A DNA stretch of 64,000 bases from contig NZ_LN609302.1 in assembly GCF_001499675.1 (NCBI RefSeq), forward strand, positions 1,029,896 to 1,093,895, in the 5' to 3' direction. A program made the translations under genes and the position numbers. Every line of letters starts with the position of its first letter. Position 1 is the stretch's first letter. This DNA comes from Acetobacter ghanensis. Its GTDB lineage: Bacteria; Pseudomonadota; Alphaproteobacteria; Acetobacterales; Acetobacteraceae. Below the pieces are notes generated by a model, which had not been told where the DNA came from, ran no database searches, and saw nothing but the letters and a program-made list of their open reading frames with translations. This document shows, piece after piece, positions 35,598 through 44,913 of the stretch.

Positions 35598-36818
35598 TCA
35601 GGCTTTTGCCAGTTCTTTTTTAAGCCGTTCGTCAAGCACATCCAGAAACGGCTGGGTATCAAGCCACTGGGTGTTTTTGCCGACGAGCTGCGCCAGATCC
35701 TTGGTCATCTGACCACCTTCCACCGTCTCGATGCACACTTTTTCCAGCGTGTTGGCAAAGTGCACAACATCGGGCGTGTTATCGAACCGGCCGCGGTAAG
35801 CTAACCCGCGAGTCCATGCAAAAATAGATGCAATAGGGTTGGTGCTGGTGGGGTTGCCCTTCTGATGTTCGCGGTAGTGGCGGGTGACCGTGCCGTGGGC
35901 GGCCTCGGCCTCCACTACATCTCCCGATGGGCTGAGCAGAACAGAGGTCATCAGGCCAAGGCTGCCAAAACCCTGCGCAACAATATCGCTTTCCACATCC
36001 CCATCGTAGTTTTTGCAGGCCCACACATAGCCACCCGGCCATTTGAGAGCACAGGCTACCATGTCATCAATCAGGCGGTGTTCGTAGGTTAGGCCCAGTT
36101 TTTCGAACTCGGCTTTGAACTCCTGTTCGTACACCTGTGCGAACACATCCTTGAACATGCCGTCATAGGCTTTGAGAATGGTGTTCTTGGTGGACAGGTA
36201 AACAGGCAGTTTGCGGTCCCGACCGTAGGAGAGGGAGGCCCGTGCAAAACCTTCTATGGAGGCGCGGGTATTATGCATACCCAACGTTACGCCGGGGCCT
36301 TTGAAGTCATGCACATCCAGCATAATGGGTTCGCCCCCATCATCGGGCACGTAGTTCAGCGTTACCTTGCCGGGGCCGGGTATTCTGGTTTCCGCTGCCC
36401 GGTAAATATCACCGTAGGCATGGCGGCCAATAACAATCGGCTTGGTCCAGTGGGGCACCAGACGGGGCACGTTGGAGCAGATAATGGGCTCGCGGAAAAT
36501 GGTGCCATCCAGAATGTTGCGAATGGTGCCATTGGGGGAGCGGTACATTTTTTTTAGACCGAACTCGGCCACGCGAGCTTCATCCGGGGTGATCGTGGCG
36601 CATTTGACCGCAACCCCGTAGCGTTTAGTGGCTTCGGCCGCATCAACCGTTACCTGATCTTGCGTGGCGTCACGGTGTTCAATACCCAGATCGTAGTATT
36701 TGAGGTCAATATCCAGATAGGGCAGGATCAACCGCTCGCGGATGAAGTGCCAGATAATGCGGGTCATTTCATCCCCGTCCATTTCCACAACCGGGTTTTT
36801 GACCTTGATTTTAGCCAT
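35598..36818 (-). CDS. icd: NADP-dependent isocitrate dehydrogenase
   Basis: 406 aa from the start at 36818 ([18 protein letters not shown]); the frame allows two extra codons. The homodimeric, eukaryote-like IDH blocks are complete: [88 protein letters not shown] in part, and [16 protein letters not shown] with the Asp/His/Arg residues around the isocitrate and NADP sites. It makes 2-oxoglutarate and NADPH in the TCA cycle, feeding glutamate synthesis; glnB-glnA lies 3 kb on. Ends in a terminator. Confidence 0.95.
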   Translation of the reverse strand: MAKIKVKNPVVEMDGDEMTRIIWHFIRERLILPYLDIDLKYYDLGIEHRDATQDQVTVDAAEATKRYGVAVKCATITPDEARVAEFGLKKMYRSPNGTIRNILDGTIFREPIICSNVPRLVPHWTKPIVIGRHAYGDIYRAAETRIPGPGKVTLNYVPDDGGEPIMLDVHDFKGPGVTLGMHNTRASIEGFARASLSYGRDRKLPVYLSTKNTILKAYDGMFKDVFAQVYEQEFKAEFEKLGLTYEHRLIDDMVACALKWPGGYVWACKNYDGDVESDIVAQGFGSLGLMTSVLLSPSGDVVEAEAAHGTVTRHYREHQKGNPTSTNPIASIFAWTRGLAYRGRFDNTPDVVHFANTLEKVCIETVEGGQMTKDLAQLVGKNTQWLDTQPFLDVLDERLKKELAKA

Positions 36819-37093
36819 GATTACCAATCCATTTCCGACATGGTTTTCTTGTTGTTCTCATTGAGCGCTGCGCAATGTGTATGAGCGTCATGCATCTTAT
36901 GGATTGAACAGCTTATCGTAGCCGTAAACCGCCGGGGCCATCACGTTCCGGACAGAAATGGTCGGATTTTGGAGGGTATCGGGCAGAAAAGCCCGGTTTT
37001 ATGGCGCTATGGCCGCTGTTATCACATTCTGGTCATGGGGCAGGGGCCGGTCCCGCATTGTTGTGGTGTGGGCGAGCGGGGCGTCTGCTCGTA

Positions 37094-37531
37094 TTAAGGA
37101 TTGGCGGGTACGGGCTGCAAAATCGGGTCAAGCGGTGCGTTCATCTGGGCTTTTTTTTGCAGGATTGCGGAGTTTTCCTGCTCCTGAATAAGTCCGATTT
37201 CGCTCCCAAACTGGTCAGGGGTGTAAAGCCCCTCATGCAGATACTGGGCTGCCTCCACCCCTTTGGATGCCCCTTCCATATAAATGGGAGCGTAAGGGCC
37301 ATAAGCCTGTCGTCCGTATTTTTGTGTGGCTTTGGCAAGGCACTTCATCAGTTTGCCCATATTGCTTTCCGCCACTTGTCCCGGCTGTGTCTGGTAGGTG
37401 TTCAGGCAGACGCGTTTGGCCTGATACAACGAGGATTCAGCCGGTGGCGTATTGGGCGGGGGGACAGGCGTTGCGCAGGCCGGAAGCATGAACAGCGCGA
37501 ACAGACTGATGCGGGGAAACATGCTTTGCAT
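37094..37531 (-). CDS. Small lipoprotein of unknown function
   Basis: 145 aa. The N-terminus PRISLFALFMLPACATPVPPP carries a lipobox (LPAC), so Cys is likely lipidated and the protein anchored in the envelope. The mature part is acidic and helical, with VCLNTYQTQPGQVAESNMGKLMKCLAK and two further Cys, and ends with a Pro-rich tail. No family recognised. AAGAAG lies before the ATG. The 266-bp gap on the icd side (36828-37093) shows no other gene. Confidence 0.65.
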   Translation of the reverse strand: MQSMFPRISLFALFMLPACATPVPPPNTPPAESSLYQAKRVCLNTYQTQPGQVAESNMGKLMKCLAKATQKYGRQAYGPYAPIYMEGASKGVEAAQYLHEGLYTPDQFGSEIGLIQEQENSAILQKKAQMNAPLDPILQPVPANP

Positions 37532-37712
37532 GACGTCTTCTTATGCCATTGCCGGAGTGTTGGAAAACACATCATAGCGGGATTCTGGCCTGAGCAAGGC
37601 AGTTATCAGCCTTAAGGCACAGCAGGGCAGTGCTGTGTTCAATAGGCACATGCAGGAAGGCCCAGACGTATCTGGTTCAATTCAAGCACAAATTTTAAGG
37701 GAATATAAAAGC

Positions 37713-37789
37713 TGGGGCGAACGACGGGGCTTGAACCCGCGACCACCGGTACCACAAACCGGCGCTCTACCAGCTGAGCTACGTCCGCC
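37713..37789 (-). tRNA. tRNA-His (anticodon GUG)
   Basis: The minus strand folds as a full cloverleaf: an 8-bp acceptor arm typical of tRNA-His (extra G at -1 opposite C73), D arm GCTCAGCTGGTAGAGC, anticodon arm CCGGT-TTGTGGT-ACCGG with GTG at positions 34-36, T arm with GGTTCGAAC, and an encoded CCA end. 77 nt. It is flanked by short A/T-rich spacers. No integrase or direct repeat suggests it is used as an attachment site. Confidence 0.96.
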
Positions 37790-37866
37790 GCACAGCAAGC
37801 GGACGTTTAGAGAAAAGAGCGTGGTTCGTCAATTAGATAATTGCACAATACACGGAAAAAACCATT

Positions 37867-39027
37867 TTACCGGTTTTTCCATGCTTTCAGACGGTTCAGG
37901 GCTTCTATCAACACCTCCGGGCGTTTGCAAAAAGCAAAGCGGATGAGGTTGCGCGGTGGGTTGTCATCATAAAAAGCAGAAGCGGGGATGGCCGTAACAC
38001 GGGCCTGTTCCGTAAGCAGGCGCGTAAAGGCCACATCATCCAGCCCATGAGCCAGCGGTGTAATATCCGCCATAACAAAGTAGCTGCCCTGATAAGGGAG
38101 CACCTCAAACCCCAGACGTTGCAGGCCGGATGCAAGGATGGTCCCCTGTGTGGCCATGTTTTGTGCCAGGGCGGTAAAATAGTCTGCCTCCTTGCGGAGG
38201 CCAAAGGCTACCGCGCGTTGCAGGTTGGGGGGCGTGGCAAACACAAGGTTCTGATGGGCTTTGGCAACCACAGCCGCCAGTGGTGCAGGGGCCGTGACGT
38301 AGCCCACCTTCCAGCCGGTTAGGGAAAAGCTTTTGCCCGCACTGCCTATGCGCAGGCAACGCTCGCGCATACCGGGCAAGGACATGAGCGAGATATGCTG
38401 CGTGTTGAAGACGAGGTGCTCATACACCTCATCGCAAATGGCAAAGCAGTCGTGCTGCTGAACGAGCGAGGCAATAAAGGCCAGTTCGTCAGCCGTGAAC
38501 ACCTTCCCGGTCGGGTTCATGGGCGAGTTGAGAATAATGGCCTTAGTCCGGGTGGAAAACGCATTGGCCAACGCCTGCCTTGGCAGTGCCCAGTCTGGCG
38601 CTTCCAGCCGGACAATGTGGGGGATGCCGCCCAACTGGCGCACAACAGGCAGGTAAGTGTCGTACAATGGCTCCATCAGGACGATTTCATCCCCCGGCTC
38701 GATCAGCGCCATAAGGGATGCAGCCAGTGCCTCCGTAGCGCCGGATGTGACCACTATTTCCGAATCGGCATCGACCGTAATGCCCTGAAAACGCAGATTG
38801 GCCTCCGCTACGGCAGCGCGGAGGTCGGGCAGTCCTGTTAAGGGTGCATACTGGTTCTGCCCGTCAAGCAGGGCATCCGCGGCAAGGCGAATCATGTCCT
38901 GCGGGCCCTCCTGATCAGGAAAACCCTGCCCAAGATTGATGGCGTCGTGCTGGCGGGCCAGTGCGGACATGACCGTAAAGATTGTAACGGGAAGGTCAGA
39001 AAGTTGTCTGTTAAATGCTTTTGTCAT
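37867..39027 (-). CDS. Pyridoxal-phosphate aminotransferase, class I/II
   Basis: 386 aa from the ATG at 39027 (AAGGGA 7 bases upstream); the frame is open further. NLGQGFPDQEGPQDM near the start, VVTSGATEALAASLMAL (PLP phosphate loop), LNSPMNPTGKVF (PLP ring), CDEVYEHLVF and SAGKSFSLTGWKVGYV with the PLP-binding Lys are all in place. The group includes methionine, kynurenine and N-succinyldiaminopimelate aminotransferases (YbdL-like); the donor cannot be assigned. It starts 240 bp from glnB on the opposite strand. No pathway partner adjacent. Confidence 0.9.
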   Translation of the reverse strand: MTKAFNRQLSDLPVTIFTVMSALARQHDAINLGQGFPDQEGPQDMIRLAADALLDGQNQYAPLTGLPDLRAAVAEANLRFQGITVDADSEIVVTSGATEALAASLMALIEPGDEIVLMEPLYDTYLPVVRQLGGIPHIVRLEAPDWALPRQALANAFSTRTKAIILNSPMNPTGKVFTADELAFIASLVQQHDCFAICDEVYEHLVFNTQHISLMSLPGMRERCLRIGSAGKSFSLTGWKVGYVTAPAPLAAVVAKAHQNLVFATPPNLQRAVAFGLRKEADYFTALAQNMATQGTILASGLQRLGFEVLPYQGSYFVMADITPLAHGLDDVAFTRLLTEQARVTAIPASAFYDDNPPRNLIRFAFCKRPEVLIEALNRLKAWKNR

Positions 39028-39258
39028 TGCAAATTCCCTTGCCCGGAAGACGGAAAAGAAGAAAGAAGGAGGCGAAGCCGAAGCGGTCTGGCTGAAAGTT
39101 CTGTTTAATGCTTTATCGATACAAATCCGCATCTACCCGATTGCCCGACGGTTCAAGCCGTGCAAGTGTGTCCGGGTCTGATGCCTGAGGTTTGTAACGG
39201 GTCAGATCGTATAACAAGAGAGTACAGGCCCCTTGGGGGTCCAGCAATGGTGTGTTGA

Positions 39259-39606
<348 letters not shown>

Positions 39607-39708
39607 TGTCTGCTGCACGCAGCAGATGCAGGCAGGGGCGCGCTCCATAATTCCACAGCATGTTTCCGCAGGGTGCGGAACATAACAGGCTTTTTAGGTG
39701 AAGAGAGC

Positions 39709-41154
39709 ATGGTGAAGAAAACAGCTTCGGCGGGCGACAGCAAGGCTGCTGCAATTGCCAAGGTTTTTGACCTGATTCAGGAACATTCGGTCGAACTGGT
39801 TGACCTGCGTTTTACGGATACGCACGGCAAGTGGCAGCATACGTGCCAGCACGTCAGCACCATTGAGGAAGACAGCTTTACCGACGGCTTCATGTTCGAC
39901 GGGTCTTCCATCGCAGGCTGGAAAGCCATTAACGAAAGCGACATGGTTCTGCTGCCCGACGCCACGTCCGCGGTTATGGACCCGTTTTCTGCCCGTCCGC
40001 AGCTCATCCTGTTCTGCGATATTATCGAGCCGTCCACCGGGCAGCCCTATAACCGCGACCCGCGCTCCACAGCTAAGCTGGCCGAACAGTACCTCAAGTC
40101 CTCCGGTCTGGGTGACACGGCCTTCTTTGGTCCCGAAGCCGAGTTCTTCATTTTCGATAACGTCCAGTTTGGCACCGGCCCGAACTACGGCAAGTACCAG
40201 CTCGACAGCATCGAAGGCCCCGATGCCTCCCTTAAGGACTACCCCGAAGGCAACATGGGCCATCGCCCAGGTGTAAAGGGTGGTTACTTCCCGGTTGCTC
40301 CGGTTGACAGCGAAAGCGACCTGCGCGCTGAAATGCTGGCAACAATGGGCGAAATGGGTCTGGCCATTGAAAAGCACCACCATGAAGTGGCGCAGTCCCA
40401 GCATGAACTTGGCACCAAGTTTGAAACGCTGGTCCGCTCTGCCGATTTCATGCAGATTTACAAATACTGTGTGCACAATGTCGCCCATTCCTACGGCAAG
40501 ACGGCTACGTTCATGCCGAAGCCGATTTTCGGCGATAACGGCTCGGGCATGCACGTTCACCAGTCCATCTGGAAAGACGGCAAGTCTACCTTTGCTGGTA
40601 ATGGTTACGCAGACCTGTCCGATACGGCCCTGTACTACATCGGCGGTATCATCAAGCATGCCAAGGCGCTGAACGCCTTCACCAACCCGTCCACCAACTC
40701 CTACAAGCGTCTGATTCCGGGCTTTGAAGCACCCGTGCTGCTGGCTTACTCCGCCCGCAACCGCTCCGCTTCCTGCCGTATTCCGTACGCAACCAGCCCC
40801 AAAGCCAAGCGCGTGGAAGTCCGCTTCCCCGATCCGACGGCAAACCCCTATCTGGCATTCTCCGCAATGCTGATGGCTGGTCTGGACGGCATTAAAAACA
40901 AGATCCATCCGGGCGATGCCATGGACAAGGATCTGTACGATCTGCCGCCCGAAGAACTGAAGCAGATCCCGACGGTTGCAGGCTCCCTGCGTGAAGCGCT
41001 GGAAGCTCTGACTGCTGATCACGAGTTCCTGCTGGCTGGTGGCGTGTTCACCAAAGACCAGATTGAAAGCTACATCGCTCTCAAGTGGAACGATGTGTAC
41101 CGTTTTGAACACACACCGCACCCGGTTGAGTTCGAAATGTACTACTCCGTCTGA
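39709..41154 (+). CDS. glnA: Glutamine synthetase, type I
   Basis: 481 aa from the ATG at 39709 (AAGAGAG upstream). Catalytic blocks: [62 protein letters not shown] and [18 protein letters not shown]. The adenylylation site is Tyr410 in [11 protein letters not shown], so its activity can be controlled by GlnE under PII. The enzyme joins ammonia to glutamate using ATP; type I-beta, dodecameric. The gene is followed by a good terminator. Confidence 0.97.
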   Translation: MVKKTASAGDSKAAAIAKVFDLIQEHSVELVDLRFTDTHGKWQHTCQHVSTIEEDSFTDGFMFDGSSIAGWKAINESDMVLLPDATSAVMDPFSARPQLILFCDIIEPSTGQPYNRDPRSTAKLAEQYLKSSGLGDTAFFGPEAEFFIFDNVQFGTGPNYGKYQLDSIEGPDASLKDYPEGNMGHRPGVKGGYFPVAPVDSESDLRAEMLATMGEMGLAIEKHHHEVAQSQHELGTKFETLVRSADFMQIYKYCVHNVAHSYGKTATFMPKPIFGDNGSGMHVHQSIWKDGKSTFAGNGYADLSDTALYYIGGIIKHAKALNAFTNPSTNSYKRLIPGFEAPVLLAYSARNRSASCRIPYATSPKAKRVEVRFPDPTANPYLAFSAMLMAGLDGIKNKIHPGDAMDKDLYDLPPEELKQIPTVAGSLREALEALTADHEFLLAGGVFTKDQIESYIALKWNDVYRFEHTPHPVEFEMYYSV

Positions 41155-41190
41155 TAATCCTTTATTAAAGGGTCTTATTTCAGACTATAA

Positions 41191-41226
41191 AAGCGCGGTT
41201 CCCGTAAGGGGGCCGCGTTTTTTTTT
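41191..41226 (+). terminator. Rho-independent terminator after glnA
   Basis: AAGCGCGGTTCCC pairs with GGGGGCCGCGTTT (two G-U pairs) around GTAA, followed by a run of T's. Confidence 0.9.
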
Positions 41227-41367
41227 GTGCGTTACGCCGTAGAATGGAAATTTATTCATTTTTTGGCTGTAACATGTTATATTTCTTCGAAAATAATATT
41301 GATTAATCCAGAGCAACCGTTCTGCCCGATGCGGATGGTGGTCTGTAACGCTAGGAGAGTGTCGGTC

Positions 41368-43782
41368 ATGCAAGGCGGCCGTTCCCATATTCTGTCAAAA
41401 ATCACAGCATTAATATGCGTTGTACTTGGTGTTGTTCTGACGGGTGGCGGTGGCTGGCTGGCCATACTGGGTGGCTCAGGTTTTTATGTTGTGTGCGGTC
41501 TGGCGCTGGTGGTCACTGGCGCCCTGTTGTGGAAGGAGCGGCGCGAGGCGCTTTGGCTCTATGCCGCTATAGCCGCAGGCACGCTGTTCTGGTCCGTAGC
41601 GGAAGCGGGGTTTGACTTCTGGGCTCTGGCGCCAAGGGGGGACGTTGTGCTGCCTCTGGGGCTGTGGTTGCTGCTGCCTTTTGTTTCTGGCGCGTTGCGG
41701 CCGGCCTCAATCTGGAACCGTATTCCCCTTCTGGCTGTTATTCTGGTTGCGATTGGCGTATATGGCTACGCGCTTACGCAGGACCCGCAGGATACGGCTG
41801 GCGTGCTGCCACGCGCGCAGGTTGCCCATAACGATGCGCAGCTTCCCGGAGACGCGGCCGCAGTGCCTGCGCAGGACTGGCCCTCATATGGGCGTACACA
41901 GGCGGGGGACCGCTATTCCCCCCTTAGCCAGATCACGACAGAGAATGTGAATAAGCTTCAGGTTGCCTGGACTTTCAGAACCCATGACCTGCGCGGACCG
42001 GATGATCCGGGGGAAATGACGGACGAGGCAACCCCCATCAAAGTCGGGAATACGCTTTATCTTTGCTCGCCCCACCAGCTTGTGTTTGCGCTGGATGCAG
42101 CAACCGGCAAGCAAATCTGGCGCTTTGACCCCAAACTGGTCGTCAATCCGAGTTTCCAGCATCTGACCTGCCGTGGTGTGTCTTATGCGGCGACGCCAGC
42201 ATTGACCCCGACGGATGGCGAGCAGGCTAGTGCGGATATAGCGGCCTCCTGTGCGGAACGTATATTCCTGCCAACCAACGATGGGCGGCTGATAGCACTG
42301 GATGCCCGCACCGGTCTGGTGTGCCCGGCATTTGGGAATAATGGCGTGGTGGACCTCACCGACGGTATGCCCATGCGGATCCTTGGGTTTTATGAACCAA
42401 CTTCCCCGCCGATTGTGACGGATAAGGTGGTGATTATCTCCGGCGCGGTGACGGATAATTACTCCACGCATGAACCTTCTGGTGTTACGCGGGCGTATGA
42501 TCTGTACAGCGGCAAGCTGGTCTGGGCGTTTGACCCGGGCAATCCGGACCCCAACCAGTTGCCCTCGGCCACGCATCTCTACACCCCCAATTCACCCAAT
42601 TCGTGGATTGTGTCCGCGTATGATGCCAAGCTGAATCTCATCTACATCCCCACGGGTGTTGCAACTCCAGACATATGGGGTGGTAAACGCACGGATGTGC
42701 AGGAGCGTTACGCATCGGGTATTCTCGCGCTGGATGCGTCAACCGGTCATAAAGTCTGGTTTTATCAGACAGTGCATCATGACCTGTGGGATATGGACGT
42801 GCCAGCCCAGCCCAGCCTGATCGACTTCCGGCAGGCAGATGGTACGGTTGTGCCTGCGCTGTATGCGCCAGCCAAAACAGGCAATATCTTTGTGCTGGAC
42901 CGGCGGAACGGGCAGCTTCTGGTGCCTGCGCCAGAGCAGGCAGTGCCTCAGGGTGCTGCGGAAGGGGACCATGTTTCCCCTACCCAGCCGTTCTCTCAGC
43001 TTACCTTCCGTCCCAAAAACAAACTGACGGATGGCGATATGTGGGGGGCCACCATGCTGGACCAGTTGGTGTGCCGGATCATGTTCAAGAAGCTGCGTTA
43101 CGAGGGGCCATTTACGCCGCCTTCCGTGCAGGGCACGCTGGTTTTCCCCGGTAATCTGGGCATGTTCGAATGGGGGGGGCTGGCTGTGGACCCGGTGCGG
43201 CAGGTGGCGTTTGCCAACCCCATTGCCATTCCGTTTGTCTCCCGCCTTGTGCCGCGGCAGACGGATAATCAGGTGGTGCCGCCAACAGTGCATGACCCTG
43301 CTGCCGCAGGGGGAGAAAACGGGCTGCAACCACAGTACGGCACCCCGTTCGGTGTGGAGCTTAATCCGTTCCTTTCTCCGCTGGGTATCCCGTGCAAACA
43401 GCCGGGTTGGGGGTATGTGGCGGGTGTGGATCTGAAGACCAACACCATTACATGGCAGCACCGCAATGGCACCACGCGAGACAGTTCGCCTCTGCCTTTT
43501 GGCTTCAAGGTCGGGATTCCGTCCCTTGGTGGCCCGATCATTACGGCAGGAGGTGTTGCGTTCCTGACCTCCACGGCGGATTACTATATTCGCGCGTATG
43601 ACGTAACGACCGGTAAGGTCATGTGGGAAGACCGTCTGCCCGCCGGTGGTCAATCCACGCCTATGACGTACGAGTCCAATGGACGGCAGTATGTTGTTAC
43701 GGTGGATGGTGGGCATGGGTCCTTTGGCACCAAGGCGGGCGATTACATTGTAGCGTATGCCCTGCCTCAGACGACTCACTGA
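41368..43782 (+). CDS. gcd: Membrane-bound PQQ-dependent glucose dehydrogenase
   Basis: 804 aa, close to the usual 796 aa. The start at 41368 has AGGAG upstream; the frame continues further back without support. The first about 145 residues form five hydrophobic helices, the ubiquinone-binding anchor of Gcd (for example ITALICVVLGVVLTGGGGW and LPLGLWLLLPFVSGAL). The rest is the periplasmic eight-bladed PQQ propeller: WPSYGRTQAGDRYSPLSQI, YLCSPHQLVFALDAATGKQIW, LTCRGVSYAATPA, VHHDLWDMDVPAQPSL and GGPIITAGGVAFLTST. It oxidises D-glucose to gluconolactone and reduces ubiquinone, the route acetic acid bacteria use for rapid sugar oxidation. Confidence 0.92.
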   Translation: MQGGRSHILSKITALICVVLGVVLTGGGGWLAILGGSGFYVVCGLALVVTGALLWKERREALWLYAAIAAGTLFWSVAEAGFDFWALAPRGDVVLPLGLWLLLPFVSGALRPASIWNRIPLLAVILVAIGVYGYALTQDPQDTAGVLPRAQVAHNDAQLPGDAAAVPAQDWPSYGRTQAGDRYSPLSQITTENVNKLQVAWTFRTHDLRGPDDPGEMTDEATPIKVGNTLYLCSPHQLVFALDAATGKQIWRFDPKLVVNPSFQHLTCRGVSYAATPALTPTDGEQASADIAASCAERIFLPTNDGRLIALDARTGLVCPAFGNNGVVDLTDGMPMRILGFYEPTSPPIVTDKVVIISGAVTDNYSTHEPSGVTRAYDLYSGKLVWAFDPGNPDPNQLPSATHLYTPNSPNSWIVSAYDAKLNLIYIPTGVATPDIWGGKRTDVQERYASGILALDASTGHKVWFYQTVHHDLWDMDVPAQPSLIDFRQADGTVVPALYAPAKTGNIFVLDRRNGQLLVPAPEQAVPQGAAEGDHVSPTQPFSQLTFRPKNKLTDGDMWGATMLDQLVCRIMFKKLRYEGPFTPPSVQGTLVFPGNLGMFEWGGLAVDPVRQVAFANPIAIPFVSRLVPRQTDNQVVPPTVHDPAAAGGENGLQPQYGTPFGVELNPFLSPLGIPCKQPGWGYVAGVDLKTNTITWQHRNGTTRDSSPLPFGFKVGIPSLGGPIITAGGVAFLTSTADYYIRAYDVTTGKVMWEDRLPAGGQSTPMTYESNGRQYVVTVDGGHGSFGTKAGDYIVAYALPQTTH

Positions 43783-43802
43783 CAACGGGTGATGTGTAAG
43801 TC

Positions 43803-44087
43803 TTGCAGTTCCGTGCGGGATCGGTGATCCTGCGCGGAATGTGGAACGAGCCTTATCTGGAGACGTGTTGCCGCTCCGCCCTGCACAGGGTTTACCTTGC
43901 AGGCCCCGGCGGCCGCCCCTGCGGCGTGAAGGACGATGCGTGCCTTGAGCGTCTTGAGCGCATGGGCTTTGTAAGCCGCAACGGGCAAGGGCGGTTTGTG
44001 GCTACGGATGCCGGTTTGGCCCGCCATACGCGTGAGGTGCTGCTGCATGAAGGCACGCTAGCGCCGCCACGTTCATCAGGATCATGA
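43803..44087 (+). CDS. Small winged-helix-like protein coupled to an HTH regulator
   Basis: Up to 94 aa; starts at TTG 43803, GTG 43824 or ATG 43839 are possible. The second half (ACLERLERMGFVSRNGQGRFVATDAGLARHTREVL) has the L..L..G.V....G.F..T..G pattern of a winged-helix DNA-binding unit. It starts 21 bp after gcd and its TGA overlaps the next gene's ATG (ATGA), so it is coupled to that regulator. No family name can be given. Confidence 0.6.
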   Translation: MQFRAGSVILRGMWNEPYLETCCRSALHRVYLAGPGGRPCGVKDDACLERLERMGFVSRNGQGRFVATDAGLARHTREVLLHEGTLAPPRSSGS

Positions 44088-44737
44088 TTCCACAATCCCA
44101 AACGGTTTGGCAGACTCTGGATATGTTGGCGCGGGAGCGGGGGTTTACGCCCTCGGCTCTGGCGCGGGCTGCGGGGCTGGATGCCACGGCTCTCAACCCA
44201 TCCCGGCGGGTGTCGGCAGGTGGTGGTATGCGGTGGCCATCCATGCCGACCCTGCTGCGTGTGCTGGATGTTTTGCAGGTGCCGCTGGTTGTGTTCGCTC
44301 AGCAGATAACTGGTGCAGAGGTCAACCGGGCTGCACTGTGTGAGGGGGATGGGATGCTACGCGCCCTCCCTTTTTCCATGCTGGGGCAGGACGGAGTGTT
44401 TGACCAGAATGGCCTGCCGTATGGCCCGGTGTGGGAAAAAGAAGCCTCTCCCGGCCAATGGTGGACCGAGCCAGATGCCTACGTGGTGCGCGTGGATTGT
44501 GACGGGATGGAACCGGTGGTGCGTGATGGCGGGTCTGTCGTTGTGGTGCCATCCCTGCCGCTGCGTGAGGGGGACCGGGTTCTGATGCACGGGCCGGGTC
44601 GCTCCCCGGTTATGGGGGTGCTGCTGGAGATGGAGACCGGGCAGACCGTCTGCTCTTTTCGGGGGGCAGATATGCTCGATCTTTCCCGGCAGGAAGCGGC
44701 TTTCTGGCTGCACAGGATTGTCATGATGACAGTTTAA
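44084..44737 (+). CDS. HTH / S24-like regulator lacking the peptidase catalytic residues
   Basis: 217 aa. Residues about 8-70 are an HTH unit (LARERGFTPSALARAAGLDATALNPSRRV) with the RWPS-type loop seen in alphaproteobacterial S24 regulators. The C-terminal LexA/S24-like fold has VRVDCDGMEPVVRDGGSVVVV, where the catalytic Ser of the (D)SMEP motif is Gly141. The region that normally supplies the catalytic Lys reads RSPVMGVLL, with Gly at about 178. Autocleavage is therefore unlikely, so the protein may be a constitutive or ligand-controlled repressor. It is coupled to the small ORF upstream and lies downstream of gcd. Confidence 0.8.
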   Translation: MIPQSQTVWQTLDMLARERGFTPSALARAAGLDATALNPSRRVSAGGGMRWPSMPTLLRVLDVLQVPLVVFAQQITGAEVNRAALCEGDGMLRALPFSMLGQDGVFDQNGLPYGPVWEKEASPGQWWTEPDAYVVRVDCDGMEPVVRDGGSVVVVPSLPLREGDRVLMHGPGRSPVMGVLLEMETGQTVCSFRGADMLDLSRQEAAFWLHRIVMMTV

Positions 44738-44913
44738 GAAAAACTAATTTTAAAGGATATTAGAGTGTTTGATTTTTTAAGTAGAATGTTTTGATGATGT
44801 TATCAAATGTCGCTCGATTTTGGCCGGAGTATGCGGTCGTCGTTGGTTTTCTGAAGTAGATTTTTTTAAATGTATTGTTTTTTCAAGCAGTTGAGACGTA
44901 GGAAGCGCTTCTA

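Noticed and set aside
37713..37789. tRNA-His as an integration site of a mobile element
   Set aside because: No integrase, no direct repeat of the tRNA end and ordinary housekeeping genes on both sides.
39694..41121. 475-aa minus-strand open frame opposite glnA
   Set aside because: It mirrors the strongly biased codons of glnA; no domain is visible and glnA is unmistakable.
42739..43785. 348-aa minus-strand frame opposite gcd
   Set aside because: Shadow of the PQQ propeller region; composition is Arg/His-rich as expected from antisense reading.
43803..44737. Prophage remnant, suggested by an S24-type repressor
   Set aside because: No integrase, structural or lysis gene nearby, and the pair is linked to gcd rather than to phage genes.
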